A DNA stretch of 64,000 nucleotides. It comes from an uncultured Pelagibacteraceae bacterium. GTDB lineage: Bacteria; Pseudomonadota; Alphaproteobacteria; Pelagibacterales; Pelagibacteraceae. The stretch spans positions 1 through 64,000 of the forward strand of contig CACMCJ010000003.1 in NCBI GenBank assembly GCA_902612235.1, written 5' to 3'. Shown in pieces: positions 17,577 through 26,278 of this stretch (position 1 is its first letter; every line of letters begins with the position of its first letter). Below the pieces are notes generated by a model. The model did no database searches. It was not told the origin of the DNA and worked only from the letters and a program-made list of their open reading frames with translations. A program made the position numbers and the translations under genes.

Positions 17577-19446
17577 TATTTATTAACCTTAAAAATCCTC
17601 CAAAAGAAATAAACATAGCAGAAATCCAGATCCATAACATAAAGGGTTTTTTTTGAAACTTAATATTATAGTAATCAGATCTATCGATATTGCTCATGGT
17701 AATATAATAATCTTTGAATAATCCTGATCTAATAGATGCTTCATAAGTTAAAGTGCTCGGGTTATCGTAAATTCTAATTTCAGGATAAAGAAATTTAATT
17801 GAATTATTTCTTGAGTCATCAATTTTAAATTCTCCTATTACAGCTTTATAATTTTTCAATTCATCTAAACGTAAATTTTTAAATTCTAGCGTATAATTTT
17901 CAAATTTTTTTCTTTCTCCCAATTTCAAATTAAAATCCTTTTCTAAAGAAAAATTATGATTTAGACCAATAAATAGAATTAAAAAACCAAACGATAAATG
18001 TGATATTATTCTTGGAAAATCATTTTTATTATTGTTAATTAATTTATGTAGATCTCTTGAAGAGGAAATTATTAAGAAAATTGCGGATATAATTATTAAA
18101 TTTGATAAAAAACTATAACTTTTAAAAAAATAGAAAATACAAAAGTTTATTAAAATGGATATAATCCCAATTTTAAGGAGAAAGTTAAAATTTTTAAGAT
18201 CGTTTTTTATCCATTTAATATTTGGTCCAACAGCCATAAGTAAAAGAAATAAAACCACAATAGGAATTATAACTGTATTATAAAAAGGCGGTCCAATAGA
18301 TATTTTATGGTTAGTTATTACTTCTGTAAAAATAGGATAAACAGTTCCTAGCAGCACTGTAATTAGATAAAAAATCATAAACCAATTATTTATCAAAATG
18401 AAAGTTTCTTTACTGTTAGTATTTATATTTTGATTAACGAATTTATACTTTTTAAATAAAATAAATAATGAACTAAATATCATTAAAGATAAAAAAATAA
18501 GTATATAAATTCCTCTTGTTGGATCATTTGCAAAAGTATGAACTGAGTTCAAAATCCCAGATCTAACTAAAAAAGTTCCAGTCACACTTAGAGTAAAAGT
18601 TAAAAGACAAAGAATAATTGTCCAAAAGTAAAGTAAATTTCTTTTTTCAAGAACAATAACCGAGTGCATTAAAGCCGCCATCGCAAACCAAGGGAGCAAA
18701 GAAGCATTTTCAACAGGATCCCAAAACCAAAATCCTCCCCATCCCAACTCATAATAAGCCCAAATAGAGCCAACTAATATTCCTAGAGTTTGAAAAGACC
18801 AAGATATAACTATCCATTTTTTGATTGATAGGGCAAATGACTTACCTGAATAACTTGTTACTAAAGAGGACATTGCTGCTGAAAAATATATCGAGGAGCC
18901 AACAAAGCCTAAATAAAGTAATGGAGGATGAATTGCTAGAGCTGGATCTTGTAAGATAGGATTTAATCCTAAGCCCTCTGTTGGTATAGGAATAATTTTA
19001 CTAAAAGGATTTGAATTAAAAAAAATAAAAAATAAAAAACCAAGTATTAAAATGTTTTGAATTATTAAAGTAATAAGCCTATAATTTTTTGGATGTTTCT
19101 TATTATATAAGAGGAACAAAAAGGAAAAAATTGTAAGAATAATTACCCATAGCAACAAACTTCCCTCATGATTACCCCATGTTCCAGATATCTTATACAA
19201 TATAGGCTTAAGGCTATGTGAGTTGTGATAAACGGTGCTTACAGAGAAATCTGAAATTACAAAGGCAATTATTAAAGATAAAAAACACATTATAACTAAA
19301 GTGCTTTGAAAAACACATAATTGATATATTCGGCGCTGAATAAAATTTTTTTTAATTGTTAAGTCTTTGAACGAATTATAGATTATAGAAAATCCTATAA
19401 CTATATTTGTTATTAGAAGAATATTTCCAAGATTACTTAGCATCAT
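17557..19446 (-). CDS. ccmF: Haem lyase subunit CcmF
   Basis: A polytopic inner-membrane protein of 629 residues, the core of the cytochrome c haem lyase. Family motifs are GTWGNHEGS (88-96), AIHPPLLYLG (171-180) and the tryptophan-rich WWD domain WGGFWFWDPVENASLLPW (236-253). The C-terminal part carries the periplasmic domain before the last helix. Two adjacent ATG codons could start it (19446 or 19443). It overlaps ccmE by 14 bases. Confidence 0.96.
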   Translation of the reverse strand: MMLSNLGNILLITNIVIGFSIIYNSFKDLTIKKNFIQRRIYQLCVFQSTLVIMCFLSLIIAFVISDFSVSTVYHNSHSLKPILYKISGTWGNHEGSLLLWVIILTIFSFLFLLYNKKHPKNYRLITLIIQNILILGFLFFIFFNSNPFSKIIPIPTEGLGLNPILQDPALAIHPPLLYLGFVGSSIYFSAAMSSLVTSYSGKSFALSIKKWIVISWSFQTLGILVGSIWAYYELGWGGFWFWDPVENASLLPWFAMAALMHSVIVLEKRNLLYFWTIILCLLTFTLSVTGTFLVRSGILNSVHTFANDPTRGIYILIFLSLMIFSSLFILFKKYKFVNQNINTNSKETFILINNWFMIFYLITVLLGTVYPIFTEVITNHKISIGPPFYNTVIIPIVVLFLLLMAVGPNIKWIKNDLKNFNFLLKIGIISILINFCIFYFFKSYSFLSNLIIISAIFLIISSSRDLHKLINNNKNDFPRIISHLSFGFLILFIGLNHNFSLEKDFNLKLGERKKFENYTLEFKNLRLDELKNYKAVIGEFKIDDSRNNSIKFLYPEIRIYDNPSTLTYEASIRSGLFKDYYITMSNIDRSDYYNIKFQKKPFMLWIWISAMFISFGGFLRLINNGKKNF

Positions 19447-19861
19447 TATTCATTAGTTCTTTTAATTCTGGTGGCATATATTTTTCGTCATGTTTTGCTA
19501 AAATTCTATCAGCAATAAAAAATTTTTTATCTTGGAGTCTTCCCTCCGCAACCACCCCTTTGCCCTCAGAAAATAAATTTGGTACAGTTCCAGTATAGCT
19601 AACTAAAAGCTCGTTATTAAAATCTGTAATAATAAATTTAATTTCGTTATCATTAATATTTAGTGAATTTTTTTTTACCATTCCTCCAACCCTAATCTTT
19701 TTTAATGAATTGACATCTTGTTCTAATTGTACATCTGTGGGTGATTTAAAATAAAGAATATTGCTTGTAAGAGATTTCAAAATAAAAAATAATGAAATAA
19801 TTAATAAAAATAATAATATACTTAGGAGGGAGACTCTCTTTTTGACTTTTTTGGTGAGCAT
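19433..19861 (-). CDS. ccmE: Cytochrome c maturation protein CcmE (haem chaperone)
   Basis: This 142-residue, single-helix membrane protein covalently carries haem in the periplasm. The haem-binding HxxxY motif is present as H124 and Y128 in LAKHDEKYMP. One N-terminal helix (about 12-28) precedes an OB-fold domain. It lies between ccmD and ccmF. Confidence 0.96.
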   Translation of the reverse strand: MLTKKVKKRVSLLSILLFLLIISLFFILKSLTSNILYFKSPTDVQLEQDVNSLKKIRVGGMVKKNSLNINDNEIKFIITDFNNELLVSYTGTVPNLFSEGKGVVAEGRLQDKKFFIADRILAKHDEKYMPPELKELMNNDAK

Positions 19862-19870
19862 TAAGATGCT

Positions 19871-20104
19871 TTAAATTGAATTTTTGTATGAGGCAAAAAC
19901 TTGTGAAGCAACCTTTGACTTTTCTAAAATCAATCTTCTTTTAGAGCCAGAAAGTTTCACTAATTCTTTTGCGAAATCTTTTTCGTATTTTTTTAAAGTC
20001 TTATAAGTTTTATAATAAACAACCGCGCATGCTAAAAAGGTGAAAGCAAATGATAGCCATACGTAAGCCCCATAACCATTCATAAATAAAATATTATTTA
20101 TCAT
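19871..20104 (-). CDS. ccmD: Haem exporter accessory protein CcmD
   Basis: A 77-residue protein with one N-terminal membrane helix (GAYVWLSFAFTFLACAVVYY) and a basic, coiled C-terminal tail. The start and position between ccmC and ccmE match CcmD, which promotes release of holo-CcmE. The tail is longer than in E. coli CcmD. ATGA overlap with ccmC. Confidence 0.88.
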   Translation of the reverse strand: MINNILFMNGYGAYVWLSFAFTFLACAVVYYKTYKTLKKYEKDFAKELVKLSGSKRRLILEKSKVASQVFASYKNSI

Positions 20105-20811
20105 ATTCTTTTAATGTTTTTTTTCTTTATTTTAATGATTTCTGTCTTATATTTCATCAGAAAAATTAGCGCACAGTATAGTAATAACACCAATAACATC
20201 AAGATCAGTGGCAATAACATAGATGGGTGTATAGAGCTTGATCCTTTTAACAAATTTATGCTCGATGGTTGATGAAGTGTGTTCCACCAATCTACAGAAT
20301 ATTTGATAATTGGGACGTTAATGAGTCCTATTATCGCTAATATGTTAAAAATTTTATTTGCTTTAAAATCTTCTAAAATGAACTTATGTGTTAGTATAAG
20401 AAGAATATAAAAAATTGATAAAACCACCATTGAACTTATTCTCGCATCCCAAGCCCACCAAGTACCCCAAGTTGGTTGTCCCCACAAAGACCCAGTGACT
20501 ATTGCAATACAAGTAAATAAAAGCCCTATAGGGGCGAGACTTTTTGAAATCATATTTAAATTTTTTATTTTAAGAGTAAAATTTAGAATTGAAAGTAAAG
20601 CAATCGCTGTAAAAGAACCTAGTCCTATCCATGCAGAAGGGACATGGATATACATTATTCTCACACTATCGCCTTGCAAATAATCGGGGGGAGATAATAT
20701 TAAAGCAAATGTTAAGGCTACAATTAATAGCAGGAAGAAAATTGAATTTATAAAATTTATAAGTTTTTCTATTAAATTAAAAACTTTACTTGGACTTATT
20801 AAATAAAACAT
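20101..20811 (-). CDS. ccmC: Haem transporter CcmC
   Basis: A 236-residue, six-helix membrane protein that delivers haem to CcmE. The WWD signature is at 110-124 (WGQPTWGTWWAWDAR) and the external haem-ligand histidines are in MYIHVPSAW and NTLHQPSS. In many bacteria ccmA and ccmB come before ccmC. Here the next gene upstream is hspQ, so the ABC part of the exporter must be elsewhere if present. Confidence 0.95.
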   Translation of the reverse strand: MFYLISPSKVFNLIEKLINFINSIFFLLLIVALTFALILSPPDYLQGDSVRIMYIHVPSAWIGLGSFTAIALLSILNFTLKIKNLNMISKSLAPIGLLFTCIAIVTGSLWGQPTWGTWWAWDARISSMVVLSIFYILLILTHKFILEDFKANKIFNILAIIGLINVPIIKYSVDWWNTLHQPSSINLLKGSSSIHPSMLLPLILMLLVLLLYCALIFLMKYKTEIIKIKKKNIKRI

Positions 20812-20858
20812 ATCCCTTGACTACTATAATATCAATTTTATGTGAAGAGCTAATAAGA

Positions 20859-20954
20859 GCCTAATTGAGAATTGAGAGGGAGTTCAAGAAGTATGAGTAA
20901 ATTCCCAATTAGGCAACAACAATTTAGTATAAGAAAAATCTATGTCATAGATTT
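20859..20954. other. Two hairpins in the hspQ / ccmC spacer
   Basis: GCCTAATTG at 20859-20867 pairs with CAATTAGGC at 20906-20914. After one mismatch the stem continues as GAATT (20869 on) with AATTC (to 20904), giving an interrupted stem of about 14 pairs around a large loop. A second hairpin is AAATCTAT (20936-20943) with ATAGATTT (20947-20954). The spacer is 181 bases, long for this genome. This could be a small RNA, an hspQ 3' structure or a ccmC leader. No known family recognised. Confidence 0.5.
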
Positions 20955-20992
20955 GAATGAATAATGTTAAATTTTAGGCAGTAATAGCTAAC

Positions 20993-21316
20993 TTAATTTG
21001 AGGGCTTAAAATAACTCGACCCTTTTTTTCCGGAAAAAATTTCCTCTATCAAAGGATGTTTTACTGGTTTTTTAGATTTGTCTAATAAAAGATTTTGTTC
21101 AGAAACATATGCTTCATAAGTAACATCATTGCTTTCAGCAAGAAGATGATAAAAAGGTTGATCCTTTCTTGGTCTTACATCTTTAGGGATAGACTGATAC
21201 CACTCCTCTGAATTATTAAATTCAAAGTCAACATCATAAATAACGCCTCTAAAATCAAAATGTCTATGCTTAACTACTTCTCCTATTGAAAATTTCGCAT
21301 AATTTCTTGATGCCAT
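20993..21316 (-). CDS. hspQ: Heat shock protein HspQ
   Basis: A 107-residue protein of the YccV/HspQ family: AKFSIGEVVKHRHFDFRGVI, then WYQSIPKDVRPRKDQPFYHL and an AYVSEQNL segment. In E. coli the protein binds hemimethylated DNA and acts as a specificity factor for Lon. Length is normal. It is a single gene set off by a structured 181-base spacer from the ccm operon and divergent from the yciB gene. Confidence 0.92.
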   Translation of the reverse strand: MASRNYAKFSIGEVVKHRHFDFRGVIYDVDFEFNNSEEWYQSIPKDVRPRKDQPFYHLLAESNDVTYEAYVSEQNLLLDKSKKPVKHPLIEEIFSGKKGSSYFKPSN

Positions 21317-21392
21317 AACCTATAGTTAGTATTTTTTAAATTAAAATCAATATCTAATTTATAATAAATTTATTATGTGTTAGAAATACTAT

Positions 21393-21938
21393 GTGAATAA
21401 GTCATTATTAAAATTTATTGCTGATTTTGGTCCCTTATTAATTTTTTTTGTAATTTACTATAAAAGCGGAAATAATCTAAGTGTTGCAATTCCGCCACTT
21501 ATAGTTGCTACGATCGTTGCAGTTGCGGTTATTTATTTTATAGAAAAAAAAATTCCTTACATACCTCTTATCGGAGGAGTTATCATTTCTCTATTTGGAG
21601 GACTCACTTTATATTTTAACAATCCAGTATTTATCTATATGAAACCAACGATTATTAATATAATTTTTGCTCTGGCATTAATTATAGGCAGAATTTTCTT
21701 CAATCAAAACTTTCTTAAGTTCTTTTTAAAAACTGCATTTCAATTAGATGAACCCGGATGGATAAAATTAAATAATAGGTGGGCCTTTTTTTTTATATTT
21801 CTAGCAATACTGAATGAATTAGTCTGGAGAACTCAACCGGAAACAACATGGGTAAATTTTAAAGTTTGGGGAATATTACCTTTAACCTTTATCTTCACTG
21901 CTGCACAATTGCCACTAATAAATAAACATAAAATATGA
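21393..21938 (+). CDS. yciB: YciB/IspZ family inner-membrane (septation) protein
   Basis: A 181-residue membrane protein with five or six helices, matching the intracellular septation protein A family (LLKFIADFGPLLIFFVIYY at the start and NELVWRTQPETTWVNFKVWG near the end). The start codon is GTG at 21393; the overlapping ATG at 21391 is out of frame. The family affects cell-envelope synthesis and division. The stop overlaps the DUF2794-like gene by four bases. Confidence 0.92.
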   Translation: MNKSLLKFIADFGPLLIFFVIYYKSGNNLSVAIPPLIVATIVAVAVIYFIEKKIPYIPLIGGVIISLFGGLTLYFNNPVFIYMKPTIINIIFALALIIGRIFFNQNFLKFFLKTAFQLDEPGWIKLNNRWAFFFIFLAILNELVWRTQPETTWVNFKVWGILPLTFIFTAAQLPLINKHKI

Positions 21939-22279
21939 AAAATATTAGATTAGTAGTAAATAATGAATTTAAAAAAGATAAACAAAAATTTTTTATTAAA
22001 AATGAGCTTCGGTGTATATTAAATTTGTATGCTAAAATGGTTTCAAATGGTAATTGGAAAGATTACTCTTTTACTTCAGGATCGAAAGAAATATCTTTTG
22101 ATGTTTACCAAAGGACTTCTGAAAAACCTGTTTTAAGGATAACTAAAAATCTTAAACCAAATTATTATAATGAAAAATTTTTGATTAAGGACAAGCATGG
22201 AAATATTTTAAAAAAATCAGAAAATTTAGATAAATTAATTACGAAAACTAGCTGGAATAATTTAAGATTAATAAGATAA
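21935..22279 (+). CDS. DUF2794-type conserved alphaproteobacterial protein
   Basis: A 114-residue soluble protein. The segment ELRCILNLYAKMVSNGNWKDY, followed by DVYQRTSEKPVLRITK, resembles the DUF2794 family, which is nearly limited to Alphaproteobacteria and has no known role. It is translationally coupled to the yciB gene. It ends one base before the convergent Bax-inhibitor gene. Confidence 0.8.
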   Translation: MKNIRLVVNNEFKKDKQKFFIKNELRCILNLYAKMVSNGNWKDYSFTSGSKEISFDVYQRTSEKPVLRITKNLKPNYYNEKFLIKDKHGNILKKSENLDKLITKTSWNNLRLIR

Positions 22280-23029
22280 TTATCTTCTTTGACCAAAAAG
22301 CCTTAACAACATTATAAATAAATTTATGAAGTCTAAATATAAAGTTAAGGCACCCATGACAGCTTTTTTACCCATAACTTCGCCGCTGTCACTTACTAAA
22401 TACATATTTTTAATTTTTTGAGTGTCATAAGCTGTAAGACCTACAAAAATTAACACTCCTAAAATTGAAATTACAAAATACATCATTGAAGATTTCATAA
22501 ATATATTTACCAAAGAGGCTATAATGATTCCAATAAGACCCATCATTAGGAAAGATCCTAATTTAGTTAAATCTCTTTTTGTTGTATAACCGTAAATACT
22601 CATAGCTCCGAATGTTCCAGCTGTTATAAAAAAGACTCTTGTAATACTTGCGCCAGTGTAAATTAAAAATATTGACGATAAAGACGCGCCCATTAAAGCC
22701 GCAAAAATCCAAAAAGTAGACTGGGCTTTTGCTGCAGACATTTTAGCGATTCCAAAACTCATGTAAAAAACTACTGCTAAGGGTGCTAACATAATTACCC
22801 ATTTTAATCCCGAAGCATAAATAGAGTTTCCGAAGCTTGTAAGACCTACTATTTGGCCTCCTTCAGTTACAACAGCCATTTTAAAAAATGCTAAGGCAAC
22901 GAAGCCGGTTAATGCAACACCGGATGCCATATAGTTGTATACCTTAAGCATATATGATCTTAGTCCTTGATCAATTATAGCTTCTGAAGCAGATGATCTT
23001 GTAGACGCGGTTTGTTTATTAAATTCCAT
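22280..23029 (-). CDS. Bax inhibitor-1 family membrane protein
   Basis: A 249-residue protein with seven predicted helices, of the BI-1/YbhL/YccA group: LRSYMLKVYNYMASGVALTG at the N-terminal side and LTAYDTQKIKNMYL plus GALTLYLDFINLFIMLLRL at the end, including the acidic residues of the last two helices. Bacterial members are calcium-leak channels or interact with FtsH. It is divergent from the aldo/keto reductase gene. Confidence 0.92.
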   Translation of the reverse strand: MEFNKQTASTRSSASEAIIDQGLRSYMLKVYNYMASGVALTGFVALAFFKMAVVTEGGQIVGLTSFGNSIYASGLKWVIMLAPLAVVFYMSFGIAKMSAAKAQSTFWIFAALMGASLSSIFLIYTGASITRVFFITAGTFGAMSIYGYTTKRDLTKLGSFLMMGLIGIIIASLVNIFMKSSMMYFVISILGVLIFVGLTAYDTQKIKNMYLVSDSGEVMGKKAVMGALTLYLDFINLFIMLLRLFGQRR

Positions 23030-23105
23030 AATCTCAATATATGAATTTTTATTAACTTTTCAATAGTCAATAATTGCTTTAAAAAAACTATAAAATTAAG
23101 GATTT

Positions 23106-24143
23106 ATGAAGTTTAAAAAATTGGGTAACACAGACCTAAATGTAAGTTTAATTTGCCTTGGAACTATGACTTGGGGCACTCAAAATTCTGAAAAAGATGC
23201 TTTTGAACAAATGGATTTCTCAGTTGATGAAGGAGTAAATTTTTTTGATACTGCTGAACTTTATTCAGTTCCTCCAAACTCAGAATCTTATGGAAAAACA
23301 GAAAAAATAATCGGTAATTGGTTTGAGAAAAGAAAGAACAGAAACAAAATAATTCTTGCATCTAAAGTTGCAGGTCCAGGGTGTGATTGGATAAGAGGAG
23401 GAGAAAATAACTTTAATGAAAAGAATATTGGTAAAGCAATTGATGGAAGTTTAAGGAGATTAAAAACAGATTATATAGATTTATATCAATTACACTGGCC
23501 TGAAAGATCTACTAATTGTTTTGGAAGGAGAGATTACGTTTTCAGAGAAGATGAGAGAGAATGGAATGAATTCGAAACAATTCTTCAAGCTTTAGAAAAA
23601 TTTATAAAAGCAGGAAAAATTAGATATATTGGAATGTCGAATGAAACTCCTTATGGTTTATCAAAATATCTTGAACTTGCAAAAAATAAGCGTCTTCCAC
23701 GAATGATGTCAGTCCAAAATCCCTATAGTTTAGTTAATAGAACTTATGAAATTGGAATGTCAGAAATTTCAATAAGGGAAAAATGTGGTTTATTAGTTTA
23801 TTATCCACTAGCAGCTGGCGCACTATCAGGAAAATACAGAAATGGAAAAATGCCTAAAAATGCGAGAATGACTTTATTTAAAGGTTGGGAAAGAATGATC
23901 AATCCACTTGCTATGAAGGCCTATGATGAATATTACGATTTGGCTAAAGAAAATAACATTACTATGGTTCAGTTAGCTCAAGCTTTTGTAAACTCGAGAC
24001 CATTTGTTACTAGTAACATTATTGGTGCTACAACAATGGATCAGCTACGTGAGAATATAGGTAGTATTAACATAGAACTCTCTGAAGAAGTGCTGAATAA
24101 GATCAATGTTATTCACGATAAAAATCCTAATCCTTCACCATAA
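23106..24143 (+). CDS. Aldo/keto reductase, Tas-like
   Basis: A 345-residue NADPH-dependent reductase with the catalytic tetrad D48, Y53 (FFDTAELYSVPP), K87 (ASKVAGP) and H130 (LYQLHWPER). The LGTMTWGTQNSEKDAFEQMD region and the long loop after ELYSVPP match the Tas subgroup of aldo/keto reductases. The substrate is unknown. An AAGGA ribosome-binding site precedes the ATG. Confidence 0.92.
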   Translation: MKFKKLGNTDLNVSLICLGTMTWGTQNSEKDAFEQMDFSVDEGVNFFDTAELYSVPPNSESYGKTEKIIGNWFEKRKNRNKIILASKVAGPGCDWIRGGENNFNEKNIGKAIDGSLRRLKTDYIDLYQLHWPERSTNCFGRRDYVFREDEREWNEFETILQALEKFIKAGKIRYIGMSNETPYGLSKYLELAKNKRLPRMMSVQNPYSLVNRTYEIGMSEISIREKCGLLVYYPLAAGALSGKYRNGKMPKNARMTLFKGWERMINPLAMKAYDEYYDLAKENNITMVQLAQAFVNSRPFVTSNIIGATTMDQLRENIGSINIELSEEVLNKINVIHDKNPNPSP

Positions 24144-24187
24144 TTCAAAGCATTGAATTAGATAATTTTTAGTATTAAAAAGGGCAC

Positions 24188-24685
24188 ATGTTTAAAAAAA
24201 TTTTTATTTTATTTTTATTTTTGGCGTTTTCTTTTAATTGTTTTGCTAATACTCCAAGGTCAACGGGAAAATACAAAAATTGGGAGAGTTTTACAGCTGA
24301 AACAGACAAAGGTAGAATTTGTTTTGCTCAAACTATCCCCACAAAAAGAGCTCCTTCATCTATTCAAAGAGGGAAGTCAAAATTATTCGTTACTTTTAGG
24401 CCATCGGAAAGCGTAAAAGACGAAGTAAGTTTAACTAGTGGTCATGAATATAAAACATCTTCTGTTACAGCAAAATCTGGGAAAAAAAGATACTCTTTTT
24501 TTTCACAAAAAGATTTTGCGTGGCTGCTAGATGATCAAGAAGAAAAAAACTTCATTAAATTAATGAAAAGAGCTACTAATCTCATAATCAAAGCAAGAAC
24601 GATGAATGGTGCTGAAACAACTGATCACTATTCTATGATGGGATTTACAAAAGCTTATAATACCGCTAAGAAAACTTGCAGTTAA
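24188..24685 (+). CDS. Secreted IalB-like (invasion associated locus B) protein
   Basis: A 165-residue protein with a signal peptide (cut after FANT near residue 21). The mature part has KNWESFTAETDKGRICFAQT, FVTFRPSESVKDEVS and a C-terminal MNGAETTDHYSMMGFTKAY..C, a pattern of the IalB family found throughout Alphaproteobacteria. The two cysteines (in RICF and at the C-terminal end) may form a disulfide. Its TAA is directly followed by the argG ATG, so the two are coupled though functionally unrelated. Confidence 0.75.
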   Translation: MFKKIFILFLFLAFSFNCFANTPRSTGKYKNWESFTAETDKGRICFAQTIPTKRAPSSIQRGKSKLFVTFRPSESVKDEVSLTSGHEYKTSSVTAKSGKKRYSFFSQKDFAWLLDDQEEKNFIKLMKRATNLIIKARTMNGAETTDHYSMMGFTKAYNTAKKTCS

Positions 24686-25870
24686 ATGAGAAAAATTGTT
24701 TTAGCCTACTCTGGCGGGCTTGATACTTCTATAATTTTAAAATGGCTTCAGGAAAATTACCAAGCTGAAGTAATAGCTTATACATCTGATATTGGTCAAA
24801 AAATTAATAAAAATAAAATTATAAAGAACGCTAAAAGACTTGGTGTTAAAAAAATTATAATCCAAAACTTAAAAAATGAGTTTGTAAAAAATTATGTTTT
24901 TCCAATGATCAGAGCACATGCTGTTTATGAAGGTGTTTATTTACTTGGAACCTCAATTGCTAGACCATTGATTGCAAAAAAACAAATTGAAATTGCAAAA
25001 AAGTTTAAAGCATTTGCTGTATCCCATGGAGCTACAGGAAAAGGAAATGATCAAGTAAGATTTGAATTAGGATATGCTTTTTTTGGTGGAAAAAAAATTA
25101 AAGTAATTGCTCCTTGGAGAGAGTGGAAATTACAATCTAGAACTGACCTAATTAATTATGCTAAAAAAAATAATATTCCTATTCCTAAAGATAAAAAAGG
25201 AGCACCGCCTTTTTCAGTTGATGATAATATATTTCACACTTCAACAGAGGGTAAGGTATTAGAAAATCCTAAAAATTCTGCACCTGAATTTATCTTCCAA
25301 AGAACAACTTCTCCAGAAAAAGCGCCAAATAAAAAGACAAAAATTAAAATAACATTTAAGAATAGCGATCCGATTGCAATTAATAACAAAAAATTAAGTC
25401 CAGAAAAACTATTAGAAAAGCTTAATTTAATTGCCGGCAGAAATGGGGTTGGTAGAGTTGATTTAGTTGAAAACAGGTTTATTGGAATTAAGTCTAGAGG
25501 TGTTTATGAAACACCTGGAGGTACAATTTTGTATGTAGCTCACAGAGCTATTGAGTCGGTTACTTTGGATAAAGAGACTATTCATGCCAAAGAAAGAATA
25601 ATGCCCCAATATGCAGAACTAGTTTATAATGGATATTGGTTTTCAAAAAAAAGAATTAATCTTCAAAAAATCGTAGATAAGAAAAAAAAACAGGTTTCTG
25701 GTGATGTGCTTTTGAGTGTTTACAAAGGAAATGTCACAATATTATCCAGAAGAACAAACAATAAGGCTTATTCTATGAAGAAAGTTTCTTTTGAAGAAAA
25801 TAAATCATTTAATAAGACTAAAGTTGAAAAATTCATAAAATTTCACTCTAAACAGTTATATAAATCATAA
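24686..25870 (+). CDS. argG: Argininosuccinate synthase
   Basis: A 394-residue enzyme of arginine synthesis joining citrulline and aspartate with ATP. The pyrophosphatase-type P-loop YSGGLDTS is at residues 8-15; SHGATGKGNDQVRFELGY and APWREW mark the synthase domain. Length is typical. Many lysines reflect the A-rich codon use. It follows the IalB-like gene without a gap. Confidence 0.97.
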   Translation: MRKIVLAYSGGLDTSIILKWLQENYQAEVIAYTSDIGQKINKNKIIKNAKRLGVKKIIIQNLKNEFVKNYVFPMIRAHAVYEGVYLLGTSIARPLIAKKQIEIAKKFKAFAVSHGATGKGNDQVRFELGYAFFGGKKIKVIAPWREWKLQSRTDLINYAKKNNIPIPKDKKGAPPFSVDDNIFHTSTEGKVLENPKNSAPEFIFQRTTSPEKAPNKKTKIKITFKNSDPIAINNKKLSPEKLLEKLNLIAGRNGVGRVDLVENRFIGIKSRGVYETPGGTILYVAHRAIESVTLDKETIHAKERIMPQYAELVYNGYWFSKKRINLQKIVDKKKKQVSGDVLLSVYKGNVTILSRRTNNKAYSMKKVSFEENKSFNKTKVEKFIKFHSKQLYKS

Positions 25871-25891
25871 AAGTCTGATAATATTTTTATT

Positions 25892-26278
25892 ATGAATTCA
25901 ACGATTCGAAATATTCAGTTAGTAGCCGTTCTTTTTGTACTGCTCTCAACAGTAATCGCCTTTTTTTTAGAAGTAAGAGATATGTACATTAATAGGGACA
26001 TAGAATTAGCTGATCTTCTACTAATGTTCATTTATATAGAAGTAATTGGTTTGGTAAGGTCTTATTGGGAAACAAGGTCTATTAGAATTTCTTATCCATT
26101 GGTTATAGCCATAACTGCACTCGCTCGGTTTATAATCTTACAAGACAAAGAAGGAGATCCAGCTAATTTGATATATATATCAACCGCTATATTAATCGTT
26201 GCTATAGCTACAGTAATTATCAGGCTTAGAAATAGTAAATATTTAAAATTAGATAAGTCTAAGTCAAATGAGCTTTAA
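25892..26278 (+). CDS. PsiE-like membrane protein (phosphate-starvation-inducible family)
   Basis: A 128-residue protein with four hydrophobic segments. It resembles PsiE: FLEVRDMY, LLLMFIYIEVIGLVRSYWE, SYPLVIAITALARFIIL and a final helix. PsiE is linked to phosphate limitation in E. coli, but its biochemical role is unknown. The 3' end overlaps the convergent folD by 20 bases. Confidence 0.8.
   Translation: MNSTIRNIQLVAVLFVLLSTVIAFFLEVRDMYINRDIELADLLLMFIYIEVIGLVRSYWETRSIRISYPLVIAITALARFIILQDKEGDPANLIYISTAILIVAIATVIIRLRNSKYLKLDKSKSNEL

Noticed and set aside
21361-21376. 16-base palindrome ATAATAAATTTATTAT before the yciB gene
   Set aside because: It consists only of A and T in a very A+T-rich spacer, so it is expected by chance.
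24144-24160. Small inverted repeat TTCAA...TTGAA after the aldo/keto reductase gene
   Set aside because: Only five A+T-rich pairs and no T tract next to it; not a credible terminator.
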